Source of the DNA: Juglans regia
Lineage: Eukaryota; Streptophyta; Magnoliopsida; Fagales; Juglandaceae
Direction: 5' to 3'
Assembly (NCBI RefSeq): GCF_001411555.2
Contig: NC_049914.1
Location: 11,832,847 to 11,896,846, forward strand
DNA length: 64,000 nt
The notes beneath the pieces are model-generated. The model was not told the DNA's origin, ran no database searches, and saw nothing but the letters and a program-made list of their open reading frames with translations. The translations under genes and the position numbers were made by a program. Shown here piece after piece: positions 1-11,946 of the stretch; positions within the stretch are counted from its first letter, which is position 1, and the number at the start of each line of letters is the position of its first letter.

Positions 1-318
1 AAAGGGCTTTCAAAAGAAGATCTAGCTGCACGTGATGATCTGGTTCTTGCACTGCCTGAGAGGATTCAAGCAATTTCTGATGGAATCACAACTGCAGCAA
101 AGCGCACAGGAGGATGGACAGCTTCATCATCCCATAAGAATATCACGTTTGACTCGTCAGGTGACAAGTGCTTCTGTTATTCTTTCTGGTGGCACAAATT
201 TTATTGAATATGAGTATTTCAATTGATTGTTAATGCTTGCTTGTTTCACTACGAACCACAGATGGAAACTTTGACAATGATTTTTTTCATCAAACTGAAG
301 ATTCAAATCAATTTAGAC

Positions 319-350
<32 letters not shown>

Positions 351-2628
351 TGTAAGATTTCTTACTGATTTCTTGATGTCTATCCTGTAGATGGAAGGCC
401 ACAGTTGATGATTTGATCCAGCTTCTGCTTTTTTGTCATTTACATCTCTGAACTCTCATGTTATTATATATGTAAATTGTACAGGACCAAGGTCTTGATA
501 TCATATCAGAAGGATTGGATACGCTAAAAAATTTGGCTCAAGATATGAATGAGGTTGTTACTGGGCTTAAGTTGAGTTTAATGATGCTGCTAGAAGAACG
601 GAGATTAATCAGTTTTTGTCCTGTTTTTTTTCCTATATATGTTCAGGAATTGGACAGGCAAGTTCCATTAATTGACGAGATTGACACAAAGGTGAGAAAT
701 TTATCGCTTCAGTCTGAACTTTGTCTTTCCAATCAGATCATGCAAACAAAGTTAAAAATGTTTCATAGGTGAAAGTACTTAGTGGTCTTTTGGTGGTTTT
801 ACAGGCTGACAGGGTGACATCTGAAATAAGAAATACTAATGTTAGGCTCAAGAAATCTCTGACCCAGGTAATGTTTCTGAAAATTCACCATGATAAAATG
901 CACTCTTTTATCTGGTGAGATGGCGTGGTTGTGTTAACGTCACTTGGTTTTGTTCCAGTTGAGGTCCAGTCGAAACTTCTTAATTGACATTGTTCTGCTG
1001 TTCATAATACTTGGTATCGCTTCCTACTTATACAAGTAATTCCCATCTCTCTCTCTCTCTCTCTCTGTCCCCCTCCTCCTCCCCCCTGTCTCACCGATTA
1101 ATAGATTACTGTGAGATGATTGTGTATGATTATGCTATTGGCTTCTTGATAATTTCTATGTCCTGGGTGGAAATCCTATCCTGATAAGTTAAACATGCAT
1201 ATTTATATAGAATGTATATTTGCTAATTATAACGGGAAGACTGTACCAAGGCCATCTCAGCACCATGATAAATCCATGCGGGTGCAGGGTAGGGGGTCGT
1301 TCTTTCATTTGTTTGTTTATCCAAATACAAGGAAACAAGGATAAAGTAGTAGTTGGCTGCTTTAGGTGATGATGTTGTGGCCAATGAATGACAGCTGGGT
1401 TAGCTCTGAAACTGCAATGATGTAGCTATCAAACGTAGGTTTATAGCCGAGAAAACTAGCATACATGAGGATTTCTAAGTTAAGAACTAACATTTAAATG
1501 CCAGCGAAGAAAGTTCACTTAGTAACAGTTGCATTTGAAAAATGTAGTGACATACAAGGCTTTTTTATCTTCTGAAACGGCCAACAGAAAACAACAATTT
1601 CGTAGTTTTATTCAGCGAAGGATTACAAACGTTTAGAAGGCCCTGAACTGTTCTTGGCATCCCTGCTCTCTCTCTCTCTCTCTCTCTCTCTCTTGCTATC
1701 TCCCACCCTCTTCCATCCAAAAGCTAATGTTTTTGGTCTCCCATGTATTTTTTTCTCTTACATTTAAATAATACAGCCTACTTGGGTCCTTTTTTGAGGT
1801 CAACATTTTATGGAGTAAGAATTGGCCCTATATACACTATGCATGCGTTTGTGTGAGCATGCGCACGAATAAAAAAACATTTTCTCATTATTTAAGGTTA
1901 TAACACTCTAAAAACAAACTGTCCGTTCACTTCCGGTCACCGGCCGCATCAGTAACCTTTGTCATTGTATTACATTTTAATTGGTGCCCTCATGGTATCT
2001 GTTATGACTTTTCCACATATGAAGTAACTGTTTTCTTCCTGCCATTTGTGGGCATATGCATGTTAATTGGAATAGTTGAAACACTAGCCTTTGATTATCC
2101 TCATTCATTGATTTCTTTGTAAATTACCTACTGACCAGTAATCTGGCTTGTCTGGTAAATTTGTAAATTCTATATCCTGTGCCGTTGTTGGAAAACTTGA
2201 TGAAGGAAGCCCCTATTTGTCACTACAGTTAAGGAACGAGAATTTAACATCATATCATAATTTCTGTAGCTAGAAGTTTTTAGTCAGGACATACTAGAAT
2301 TAAGCCCTATCATTACTAGAATTTAGGATAGCTGCATTCTAAACTATAAGCTATTCTGTGCTTTTTGGGATACAATACTTATCGAATATACTTTCAGCAC
2401 ATACCTCATGACATAGGTTGAATGCGGCCTTTTTTGTTGCCTTGGATTTTATCTTTATGCTTTAGAATGTTAAAATCATTTAAAGCTTCTCATATTACCT
2501 TTGGCAAACTGAACAATCAGTTAAACTATTAATTATATATCTGCTGATCCGTATTCATTGACAGTGTTATCTAACCTGATAAAATTTTAATCAAATTTAT
2601 TTTTGTTTGTTTCAGTATTTTGGGCTGA
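1..2628 (+). CDS. SYP71: SYP71-type Qc-SNARE (syntaxin), 3' part, 5' truncated by window edge
   Basis: Plant SYP7-class syntaxin, a tail-anchored Qc-SNARE acting in ER/plasma-membrane/cell-plate vesicle fusion (family knowledge). The exons I read are 1-160, 262-347, 485-553, 647-691, 805-867, 959-1035 and 2616-2628, all in phase. They give about 170 residues; roughly 95 N-terminal residues of the usual ~265 lie outside the window. Visible are the linker KGLSKEDLAARDDLVLALPE, the SNARE motif beginning DQGLDIISEGLDTLKNLAQD with the zero-layer Gln in ELDRQVPL (codon 659-661), and a C-terminal membrane anchor FLIDIVLLFIILGIASYLY. The 348-484 intron has a GC donor. The last intron (1036-2615) splits the final Tyr-Asn codons, giving the tail YNILG. 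If it is retained the protein stops at 1037-1039 after YLYK. Family assignment is strong; the exact paralogue (71, 72 or 73) is not certain. Confidence 0.92.
1046..1066. repeat. (CT)n microsatellite
   Basis: About ten CT dinucleotides directly after the donor of the last SNARE intron, followed by a C/T-rich stretch to about 1087. Confidence 0.95.
1667..1693. repeat. (CT)n microsatellite
   Basis: About thirteen CT dinucleotides inside the last SNARE intron. Confidence 0.95.
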
Positions 2629-3628
2629 ACTCATTTCAAAGCTTCTTCTGCAGCTTATCAGATCATAAAGCTGTCTGGTACTGCATCTTTCATTATTTGA
2701 GGGCTTTCGGGTGACGAAAAAAAGAAAAAAAAGTAAAAATAAGAGAGCCTTTGGTGAATCTTTTGAAGATCATCCGCTGTTCCTTTCTTTAATTTGTACT
2801 GCCTTTAAAGACTGATGTAGATTCCGCTTACTAAGGATGACTATTTATTAATTTTTAGCTCGCCAGAGTTTCAAGTGTATAGATAATGCCTATTTTTCAA
2901 GTTATTGTTCCTTTTCTGCATCTGCTGAAGACATATCTTTTAGTTAGGTCCCAGTAACGGTATTGAGCATAATTTTCCTTCTATCTTGATTTTGGTACCA
3001 ATGAGCTAGGGTCTCTATGTCTATTCCAATGGGGTCCCTATATATAATGCTATGCATTAATCATTGTGATATTAATGTTGAAAGTGAAATTTACATGTTG
3101 ATTGTCTGGAAAAAGGATCTGCCTTCACAAAGTTTACTTGTACATACAAAAAAAAAAAAAAGTCTTCCTTCTCTATGTACAGTAGGCCGAGTGATTAAAG
3201 GATTAGTAACTGAATTTATGATAAAACAACTAATTCTATACATAAAGATTATTTCATGACTAACAGGTTTCTTGGATTTATATTTAGTTTTTATGCTAGC
3301 CATAAGATTGTTTTTTGTTTTTTGATAGATTTTATGTCTAGCCATGAAATTATTAATAGTATCCCTGCTGCATTGTAGGTAACTCACAAATCTACAGATA
3401 CTTAACCTAGAGTCCATGCAGAATATAGCTCAGAATTAAATACAAAGTATGCATTCTTAATTTCTAGTTATGTTGCTTCATTGGTCCTTGCCCCTGGAGA
3501 CTAATTTGCCTCGCACGCTTTATCTACATCTTATTCTTTTACAACGTGTGACCTTTGTGCTCCTGTCTCCCTGCCTCTTCAGTTGATTGGGAACCTTTTG
3601 CCCTTTGGGAAGTGTTGTTTCCTAATTA
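2629..3628. other. Convergent intergenic region (3' ends of SNARE and NAC genes)
   Basis: One kilobase of AT-rich DNA between two stop codons pointing at each other. It must hold both 3' UTRs. A-rich stretches at 2717-2740 and 3149-3162 could mark decayed poly(A)/polyadenylation regions. Short ORFs here (for example 3017-3259) have no recognisable protein features. I see no transposon. Confidence 0.6.
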
Positions 3629-5563
3629 TTACTTACCCATGAAAGGTGATTCAATATGGCCCTGAAAAGTGATGATAGATTCTGAGGGCTCAGGGTTGAA
3701 GATGCCATATTGATACTGGTTTTGGCTGTAGAAGTTAATATCATAGTTGGCCAGTGTTTTGCCAGGTTGAGGATTCTTCTTTTCATTCTTGCCCTTTAGC
3801 TTTTCGTTGGATCTAAAATACTCATACTCATTTTCCTCGCTAGATTTCCTTTTCCGGTGGTTGATATAGCTGTCCATAGAAGAAACTGTTGTTGTTGAAT
3901 TCACCTTATTGGTTCCACTTCCATGGACGGGGATAAAATCATTGCTTTTGCTGTGCCCTTCAGAGCTTACACTTGAAATGGTCTGAATGGTTGGCAGAAT
4001 CCAAGCCAACACTCCGCAGTCTTTGTTTAGGTAATCCGTGATCATATCCGCATCATATTTTGTGGGTGTTGGCTGCACCTGCTCAATCTTTGGTAAGCAC
4101 TCCTGCAGTTCCAAGCTACAACTGTCTTGATCCTCACCTGCGTCCTTTGACATGTTGCCTTTGTGTCTAACCCGGCATAGTACCCAGTCATCCAACTGTG
4201 ACAACAGGCAATATTTCCATACATTTATTCAGTTTACTTGCCCAAAATTGCTATAGAGATCGAAAACACAGATGAAAAACAAGGAAAAGAAGCCAATGGA
4301 AAACAGCTTCTATGAAGCCATGTTAAAGCTTGGATCTAGGTCAATTTCTTAAAGATGTTTAGTTCCTCTAGCAATTGTGTACCACCTGAACGTATATCAG
4401 CTATTTTACAACTGTATGTCTCATGCGTATCTGCATAGGATTGAATGTCACAAGTCTTCCAGAAACATTTTCTTGCCCACAAATACTGCAATTTTCTTCA
4501 ATTTGCAGACTATGGTCACTTTGTAATCTCTGTGATTCAGGGAACTGAGAAGTTGGGCAAATGTCAAACCCTTTAATTTTCTTATCATTAACCATTATTT
4601 TGGCATTTCATCTTTGGTGCCTTATTTAAATGGCTTGCTGCTTGCTGCTTGCTTGGGTATCAAGATCTAGAATTATATTTAGCCAATGGTTTAGGAATGT
4701 GGGTTGCAGCAAAGCAAACAAGGCAGCGATGGGGCTCTATAGTAATGTTGATCTCTTTGATTGTCAAGGAGGTATTTTTATGCACTTCAGCTTCCATCAT
4801 CTTGGGGTTGCTTGTGTTATCCTCTAAACACAAACCAGAAAAGAAAAAATTTATTTCACCACTGTTGCTTCTGGGATTCAAATTACAACACAAAAACCCA
4901 TGCAACTCAAAACTTGGGTGAAAGAAAATTAAGAAAAAAAACATATGTAGGGGAGAAGAACATTGGTAATCACTGCTACATGATCGGTGAAACCCACTTA
5001 CTCGCATTGACCCTTTCGACCTTGAAGGTTTACTCAGGTGGGGCAGTCTATATTCAGTCATGATCCAGTCTGTCTTAACTCTTTTTGAAGGACCAGTATA
5101 AAAGGCTAGAGCCTTCTTTACTCCTATGCGCCTTGATCCACAAGAGGTTAGAATCGGCTTGTCACTTCCGGTGGCCTTCCAGTAACCCGAAGCTGCAACT
5201 CTGTTCGGCCTCTCTCCGTTCGGGTACTTCCGATCCCTTGGAGTAAAGAAGTACCACTCATCTTCTCCGAGCAACGCTTTGCCTGTACATAGTATGCGAG
5301 AAATAAAAGAAAACAGATGTGTTTAATAGTGTGAAATCTATGAGAATGACTAATGGATATAAAAAAAATGAGTAGAAAGTGCAGGACAAACAGGGTAGCT
5401 CCCATGGATTATACTTATAGAGATCAACTTCAGCTATTACAAAGGCTGGAATTGGACATGAATTCACTTTGTTTTGCAAGTAATGAACAATGAGCTCTTC
5501 GTCGGAGGGATGGAACCTGAAACCAGGAGGAAGTTGGAAATCTGAAAAGGGTTTCTCCCCCAT
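3629..5563 (-). CDS. NAC domain transcription factor (NAP/NAM-like), complete
   Basis: DNA-binding plant transcription factor. Exons run 5563-5392, 5282-5002 and 4195-3629 (complement), giving 339 residues; splice sites are GT-AG and phases match. The NAC domain covers residues 11-160: subdomain A ([19 protein letters not shown]), B ([14 protein letters not shown]), C ([20 protein letters not shown], then [12 protein letters not shown]), D ([28 protein letters not shown]) and E (LDDWVLCRV). The first intron falls after WELP and the second before LDDW, as is usual for NAC genes. The C-terminal half (residues 162-339) is Ser/Asn-rich with an RKRK basic patch and is the presumed activation region. 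The start was chosen as the first ATG in frame (5563); the upstream in-frame codons contain only a GTG. The D loop between FYTG and VKTDW is one residue shorter than the usual FYxGxxPKGxKTxW. The subgroup is closest to the NAP/NAC029 type, by eye only. Confidence 0.93.
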
Positions 5564-5649
5564 TGTAATCACAAGAATCACCGATAATATCGATTAACAA
5601 AAGATGTAGACGGACGTACACAAGGCTACATGAGTGAGGAGTGAAGAGC

Positions 5650-5658
5650 CTATTTATA
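5650..5658 (-). promoter_or_regulatory. Candidate TATA box of the NAC gene
   Basis: The minus strand reads TATAAATAG here, 87-95 bases upstream of the NAC start codon. This leaves room for a short leader of about 55-60 bases if transcription begins ~30 bases downstream. Position and sequence are consistent; no transcript evidence is available. Confidence 0.5.
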
Positions 5659-5663
5659 ATGAG

Positions 5664-7744
5664 TGCAATTTCATGCAGATGGGGACATGTAAGAACAGAA
5701 ACAGGAAAGAACCAAATCAAACTTACGTAGAGGATTAAAGAAAAGGCACTCGTAAAGCAACCTTCTTGGCCTGCTTGTTGGCATTCACATTCCACCCCCG
5801 AGTGTCTTGGGCACTATATTTTTTTATTTATTTATTATATCTTCAATTCGATCCTAAAAAACTGCACCCAGAAATTAATTTACAGAGTAAGACAAATCGT
5901 TCGTATGGCATATAGATGATATCACTTTCAGAAGTCATGCATGAGTATGTCAATAGGGCATAATTCGAAAGAAAATAACAAGAAAAGCCAGCAAACTAAT
6001 AAGGTTTCAGAATTCTAAAAAGCAAATCGATCGGAAAGCTGAGCCAGTGATTGGAACCTCCATCAACCTTGTTTGAACTTAGTACATCGAATTTGTTACA
6101 TGCTTATATAAATAATTAATTACTTTATCTTGTTCCCAATTTATTTATTTATTTATGTAATTTTCTCTTGGCGGGATTGTAAGTAGTATATATTCATCTT
6201 GTTGTTTCTTTTTGAACTGATATTCTTTAACAATTTAATTATTCAATTTGAACTATATTAACCATGAATATATTATTTTCCTCTGGAAAATCAAGAACTA
6301 TTGTAATATTTATTTTTAGTCTTTTTGTTTTAATCTCTGAAGTTTTAAACAATTTCCCTAATTTGGTAGAAACTCTCCAATTTTGACTTCTACTAGGGAA
6401 CATCATGTTCTGCATGAGGCTGGAGTACGAATAAAAACATTACATGCTATATGTAATCGTGGAGTGCGCAAGTGCTTTGCTGTTGCTTTGAAAAAGAGTG
6501 AGAGTCCATTATTAAAAAATTATTATTTTTTCATGTACGTCCTGTATTTATTCATTTTTTTAAATAATTGCACGACATTTGCGTACTAACGACTGCAACT
6601 ATCATTTCTCTATATGGGGGATCAAAGACAGTTAGAATTACAAAAATTTCAACGTAAGATCAGCATATTATAAAGATGTTATTATCGTCTATATTTATAT
6701 TAATCCAACCATGCTCACGTTGTTTTGTCCGTTTCCAAGGTCCGTACGTTGAGAACATTATTTCGTTTCCTTGGTTTGAACTCTCACCCCTAATTCACTA
6801 TTCTATTAATATTGCATGACCTTCGTTAACAAGCTGGCGATCGAACAAAGTACATGAAATAATGCATTTATGCGAATCTCTCCCCCTGATCTCGTTCACA
6901 TAACTTAATATATCAAACTTGGCAATCTTTATTTAGTTCTTAAAATCATTATTAAAAAATAAAAAATAAAAAATAAAAAAAAGCAAAAATTTTCTTTCTG
7001 AGATCCTAATTGTGATATCGAGTATTAATTACAGCCTCTCGTTGGGACATTCTATCATAGGTTAATTACTAGTATTTCTGCTTGGATTTGACATATTTAA
7101 TTGTAATAACCTAAAAAAACTCAAGCCACATGGATATTTGGAGTAATATCCCCCAAAAAATTAGTAAGTAATTGATTGGTTTGTCCTTTTTAATTAGCAT
7201 CAATCCGATAAAACCCATGTTTCCATTTGTTTGTACTGAGATGATGTGGCACTATTGGCTTTAGTTTTGAACTTTACCTGTTCCACAGCTTAAATATGCA
7301 CCAAATTAATGATAATTGACCTTGTTATAATCGATTTATTCTGTCATCTTATGTGGAAGGTGGAGATCATAGCGAATCCTAGGTAGGTTTGTCTTTAAAT
7401 GCGTAAATTAATCAAGAAGCTTATATCTTTTGTATTTTTTAATGAATGTGTGGGACATGGTAGGTACAAAACCATGGATATTTACACAGTACTTCATGCT
7501 CGATATATATTTATATATATAAATATATATATATATTAATTTGATTAATTTGTTCTCTTTCATTAATTGGTTATCATGCCTTTGTCTCCATATATATAAA
7601 TATATATATATATATACATGTATATATGTATGTATACATGTAAGGTTAATATTGCATGCTCATGCTGTCGATCTCTCTATTTAGCATCTTTGTACGTAAG
7701 AGGTTTTTGAGACTCTAATACGTTCTAGTAATACCATGTCACAA
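5664..7744. other. AT-rich promoter/intergenic region upstream of NAC
   Basis: About 2 kb with no credible gene. It should contain the NAC promoter at its left end. The right end contains long TA-rich tracts (7502-7622). The short ORF at 6383-6589 has no recognisable features. No transposon termini were identified. Confidence 0.55.
7502..7622. repeat. (TA)n-rich low-complexity tract, two clusters
   Basis: Two TA-rich runs (about 7504-7537 and 7591-7622) separated by a unique segment. Confidence 0.9.
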
Positions 7745-7749
7745 AAGTT

Positions 7750-8710
7750 TTTTTCATCGCTCTACTAGGGTTTGGTGTCGTCGTTGATGCGCTTACGTTC
7801 GGCAGCCTCTGCATGGCGGCCGTTGATGCCTTGCCAGACTTGACATGCCATTAGTGGTCGTTCTTTTAACTGGTCTTTGCGGTTCCACAACTGCTTCCTG
7901 AGATGGACACTGCTTTTCGTCCGCTGAAGCTTATCAATGGGGAGCTCTGCTTCCTTTTCTTTATGGAAGAGTTGGATCCCACTGCCCAACCTTTTAGATT
8001 CTCATTAGTCTTGAAATTCTTGCAATAGAGGCCTTCTCTAGATGCCATTCATGGCTTCATTCGAAGTTCGTGGGGATTGGCTAGTGCTCCTGTGGTCATG
8101 TCATCGATGCAAAAGCCAATAAACGTGTTTGTCCGAATGTCCAATGAAGCAAACTTCCTTAAAGCTTTCTCCAGAGTGTCATGCAACGTTAATGGTGTTC
8201 CCTACCAACAGTTCGCATGGACGCTGGATTTTGATGAAGAAAGTGAACCACTGGTATGTGTTTTTTTTGCCTAGTCTTCCTCCTAATTTTTATCATACGT
8301 CAATGTTGAAAACATTTATGGCACTGATTGGAAGATTTATCCGACGTGATAATCCAACTCTTTGTGCAACAAGAACGGACGGGACAAGAGTTTGTCCTTG
8401 AGATAGATGCATCAAAACAGCCCATCTCTTATTTTTGGATCGGTATACCTGGAATGCCAAGGAGTAGAAGACAAGAGATTATTTATGAGACACCGCCAAC
8501 TTATTGTCGGACATGTAGAACACAGGGACATAATGAAAGGACCTACATAATGGGTAGAGATACCAAGAAGAATCAATTCAAGGGAGGGTGGGTATGGGTA
8601 ATAAAGTCTAAGAAGCCAGCAGTGGAAGTTGAGGTTGAAGGGGGCACTCTGATTGTGGAGCATGGTGAGCAACCGATGTTGGGTCTTGAGGGTCAAGGTG
8701 TTTTTTAGGT
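7750..8710 (+). pseudogene. LINE A ORF1 remnant (DUF4283 + zinc knuckle)
   Basis: The DUF4283 pattern is readable across frames: LINGELCF, PFRFSLVLKFLQ, then NVFVRMSNEANFLKAFSR, then IDASKQPISYFWIGIPGMP. The zinc knuckle at 8505-8548 reads YCRTCRTQGHNERTYIMG, that is C-x2-C-x4-H-x4-Y, with Tyr where the last Cys is expected. The RNA-binding ORF1 is broken by stops near 8040 and 8272. A Glu/Val/Pro-rich tail continues to about 9023. Confidence 0.8.
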
Positions 8711-9137
8711 AGACGGTGGCGTTATGGGAGAGGAGGAGGTCATTGAACCTGATAAGGTGGTAGGCACGAGTGGCTTGGAGGCTTTGAAGGAAGGTATTGA
8801 TGTCCCTGTGCAACCTGCTATGCCGGCGTTGGAGGATGTCCCTGTGCAACCTATTATATTGGTTCCATACAACGTGCTTAATATGGAACCTTTGATGTCC
8901 AAAACAGATGGTGGTGGTGAAGGTTCATCAGCTTGTGTTGCAGGGTGTGATATAGAAGCAACACCGTGTGTCACTATGGAAGAAACTCAGCCTGACAATA
9001 ATGTTGATAGGGACATGATGTAGGTTGATATGCAAAAGGATTATTGCATGGATTCAGAAGCCTCAAAAGACTTTGCTGGTAAGTTAAAGACGAGAAGCTC
9101 TGCTAGGTTGGTAATACGCCCCTCCAAACTTAATTTA

Positions 9138-9830
9138 TGATTAGTCCTATTATTTTTTTGGAATATAAGGGGAATTGGTACATCCCAGTTGCGCTTGAAA
9201 AATCATATTAATACTTATAAACCTAATATCATTGCTCTTGATGAACCTTTTTTACTTGAGAATAGAATTTTTAGTTTTTTGAGCAGGTTTAATTGCGATT
9301 CTTATTTTACTAATGAAGTGCATGAAGATAAAATTTGGCTGCTGTGAGACTCGGTAGTTTCAGTGCAATGGTTGGCAGGTTCTAGTTAGTTTGTGATAGC
9401 GAAGGTTGAGGAGCATGGTCCTTCATCCTTACTATAGTGTATGCCAAGTGTAGTTGAATTGAGAGGAAAGTTCTTTGAGAGGATTTGAAGGCCATTGGTA
9501 GTGCTAATTTTCTGTGGCTTCTTTGTGGTGATTTTAACATTATTAAAGATGATTCGGAAAGAAGAGGTGGGCACCGTTAGCAGTTTTCTATGATGGAGGA
9601 GTTTACAAAACTTTGGTTTGTTGGGTATGTGCTTTAATGGCCCAAGGATGACTTGGTGCAATGGCCAAGGTGGGTTGGCTCGGAGTTGGGCTAGGTTAGA
9701 CATATGCTTTATTGACTCTAATTTTCTTGATGGTTTTCTGAATGTCTATTATCATGTCTTGGCTCGGTCCATTTCGGATCATTCTCTTATGGTGATTCAA
9801 ATGGGAGATAACTCTTTTAAATATGACCCT
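9138..9830 (+). pseudogene. LINE A endonuclease domain remnant
   Basis: Begins FWNIRGIGTSQLRLKNHINT. It passes through CGDFNIIKDDSERRGG (frame-shifted segments around 9520-9575) and MTWCNGQGGLARSWARLD, and ends with the SDHSLMVIQ motif (about 9774-9800) containing the catalytic-type Asp-His. This matches the APE-like endonuclease that nicks target DNA in L1-type LINEs. At least three stops or frameshifts are visible. Confidence 0.8.
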
Positions 9831-10239
9831 AGTCCCTTTCGCTTTCAGTATATGTGGACTGATCATACAGATTTTCTTAGCTTTGTGGAGGGGGTTTGGA
9901 AACATGAAGGGATTGGTTTTGGGCTTAATAAATTATCCTCTAAATTGAAAAGGGTTAAGGTAGCCTCAAGAGATTGGAATCAACATGTGTTTGATAGAAC
10001 TAATATTATTATAAAATATCTTGAACACCGCATTTAGAGTTTAGATAATAGTCTCCAAGTTTGCTTTATTACTGAGGTCGACTATGATCTCATGGTGTCT
10101 AAATTGGAGTTATCTACTTGGGAGAATACAGAGGAGATGAGACTTTCACATATGGCTAAGAAAAGTTGGCTGAAAGATGAGGACCAAAATTTTAAATTTT
10201 TCATGTTATTCTGAATTCTAAGAAGCATAAAAGGGTCAA

Positions 10240-11400
10240 TGACATGTGTCTTGCTGATGGAACTATGTTACATTCTCTGCTTAAAATTCATCAAGCTTAT
10301 GTTGAGTACTTTCAACAATTTTTGGGTCAAAGTCGTAGACAAGATCTACCATATTTGAGTGACTTAGTTTCTCCTGTGATCACTAAACATGAGAACCTTT
10401 CTCTTTGTAAAGATCCTTCGATGGATGAACTAAAAGATGCTCTCTTCAGTATCCCAATTAACATCAGTCCAGGCCCTGATGGTTTTGGTTCTGGCTTCTT
10501 TAGAGTGTGTTGGGTTTTTCTTAAGGTTGATTTATTGGAAGTCATTTCTGATTTTTTTCATACGAAGTCGTTTCCCAGGTTCTATACGGCTTATTACATT
10601 GTTTTGATTCCTAAGGTGGAAAAGCCTATTGGTTTTGATAAATTTAGGCTATTATTTTTTGCTCGGTTATTTATAAAATCTGCTCTAAGATTATTGTGGC
10701 CCGCTTGACAAATTTACTTTAAAAAAAAATGATCTTTTAGGAGCAAGAGGCGTTTATCTCTGGTCGTAGTATTTTTGAAAATATTAGTTTAACTCAGGAG
10801 ATGATTCATTCTCTCAACAAAAAATCTAATGGGGGTAATGTGTTGATTAAACCCTATATGTCCAAGGCGTATGACAGGGTTGATTGGTGTTTCTTACTTC
10901 ATGTCTTGGATGCTTTTGGGTTTTCTCCTCAAGTCTGTGATCTAATTAAGGCGTGTATTTCCTTGTCTTGGTATTCCATTATGATGAATGACACTCCTAT
11001 GGTTTTCGCCTTACTTGTTTTTCATTATGCAAGAGGTTCTTTCTCGTTTGCTCAATCATTACTTTGACCAAGACAAATTTGGTCAGTTCTCTCAAGTTTG
11101 AAGTACTCCACTTGTTATCCATCTCATGTATGCTGATGATATTGTTATCTTTGCTAGTAGTGGCAAAAGATCTATGCGAGGTTTGAATCAGGCTTTCAAG
11201 ATTTATGAGGACTGGTCGGGTCAAGTCATTAGTAAAGATAAAAGTTCTATTTATTTTTCTAAACTTATTCCGTCTTCCAGAAAGAATTCACTCCTTCACA
11301 TTACTGGCTTTTATGAATGGTCTTTTCCTTTCAAATATTTGGGTGTTCCTATTGTAACTGGTAGATTGAAAGCATTTAGGAGAGTTACTTGTAAAAGTTA
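10240..11400 (+). pseudogene. LINE A reverse transcriptase remnant
   Basis: RT fingers and palm: DALFSIPINISPGPDGFGSG, FYTAYYIVLIPKVEKP, then IKPYMSKAYDRVDW and YADDIVIFASSG (from 11129). In this LINE clade the motif before SKAYDRV is usually (K)xDM with a catalytic Asp; here the position reads Tyr (PYM), so one active-site residue appears lost. YADD is intact. Stops and frameshifts occur near 10705 and 11068. Confidence 0.82.
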
Positions 11401-11946
11401 AAAGGAAAATTGCAGGCTAGAAGATGAAATTGCTTTTTGCAGGTGGTAGAACTATTCTTTTGAGGCATGTTTTGTCAAGCATTGCCACTCATCTTCTTCT
11501 TGTTTTCACGGCGTTGAATAGGCTTTTGAGCTCTTTCTTTTGGGGTGATTCAGAGGGTAAAGGTAAGAGGAAATATGTGGTTTGGGATATCCAAAGGGCT
11601 TTTAATATGAAGCTTGCTTGGAGATTGATTTTGGGGCATTTGTTGTAGGCGGATTTCTTTAGAGGCAGGCATGTTAGAGGTAATCATTTACCCCTTGTGG
11701 ATTCGTCTAAGGGTAATCGATTTTGGAAGGCTATTGTTAGTAGTATGTTGGATGGCTTAAATAATTCTAAGTGGCTAATGAGAGATGGAAACATCTCTTT
11801 CTGGTATGATAACTGGGATGGGGGTGGTCCTCTTCATGACCAGTACCTGGTGACTGAGAAGCTTTTGTTGAAGATAAAATAATGTCGTATTGAGAATGGG
11901 TGGGATATTCCACTATTGGAAAGGCTTGTGAGTTTCCAAAAAGCTA

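Larger units (their letters stand above)
1036..2615 (+). other. Long last intron of the SYP71-type gene
   Basis: A 1580-bp GT-AG intron before a 13-base coding terminal exon. It contains two (CT)n microsatellites (1046-1066 and 1667-1693) and no ORF or transposon that I recognise. The terminal exon encodes N(split)-I-L-G-stop, matching in position the short N-V-L-K tail known for Arabidopsis SYP71. Confidence 0.7.

Noticed and set aside
1037..1039. Stop codon as the normal end of the SNARE protein
   Set aside because: Splicing at 1036 to 2616 gives the conserved-type tail; kept only as an alternative.
5564..5581. Upstream extension of the NAC start (codons before MGEKPF)
   Set aside because: The upstream in-frame codon at 5579-5581 is GTG, not ATG; the first ATG is at 5563.
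6383..6589. Short ORF in the NAC upstream region
   Set aside because: No domain, no codon-like composition, AT-rich random ORF length.
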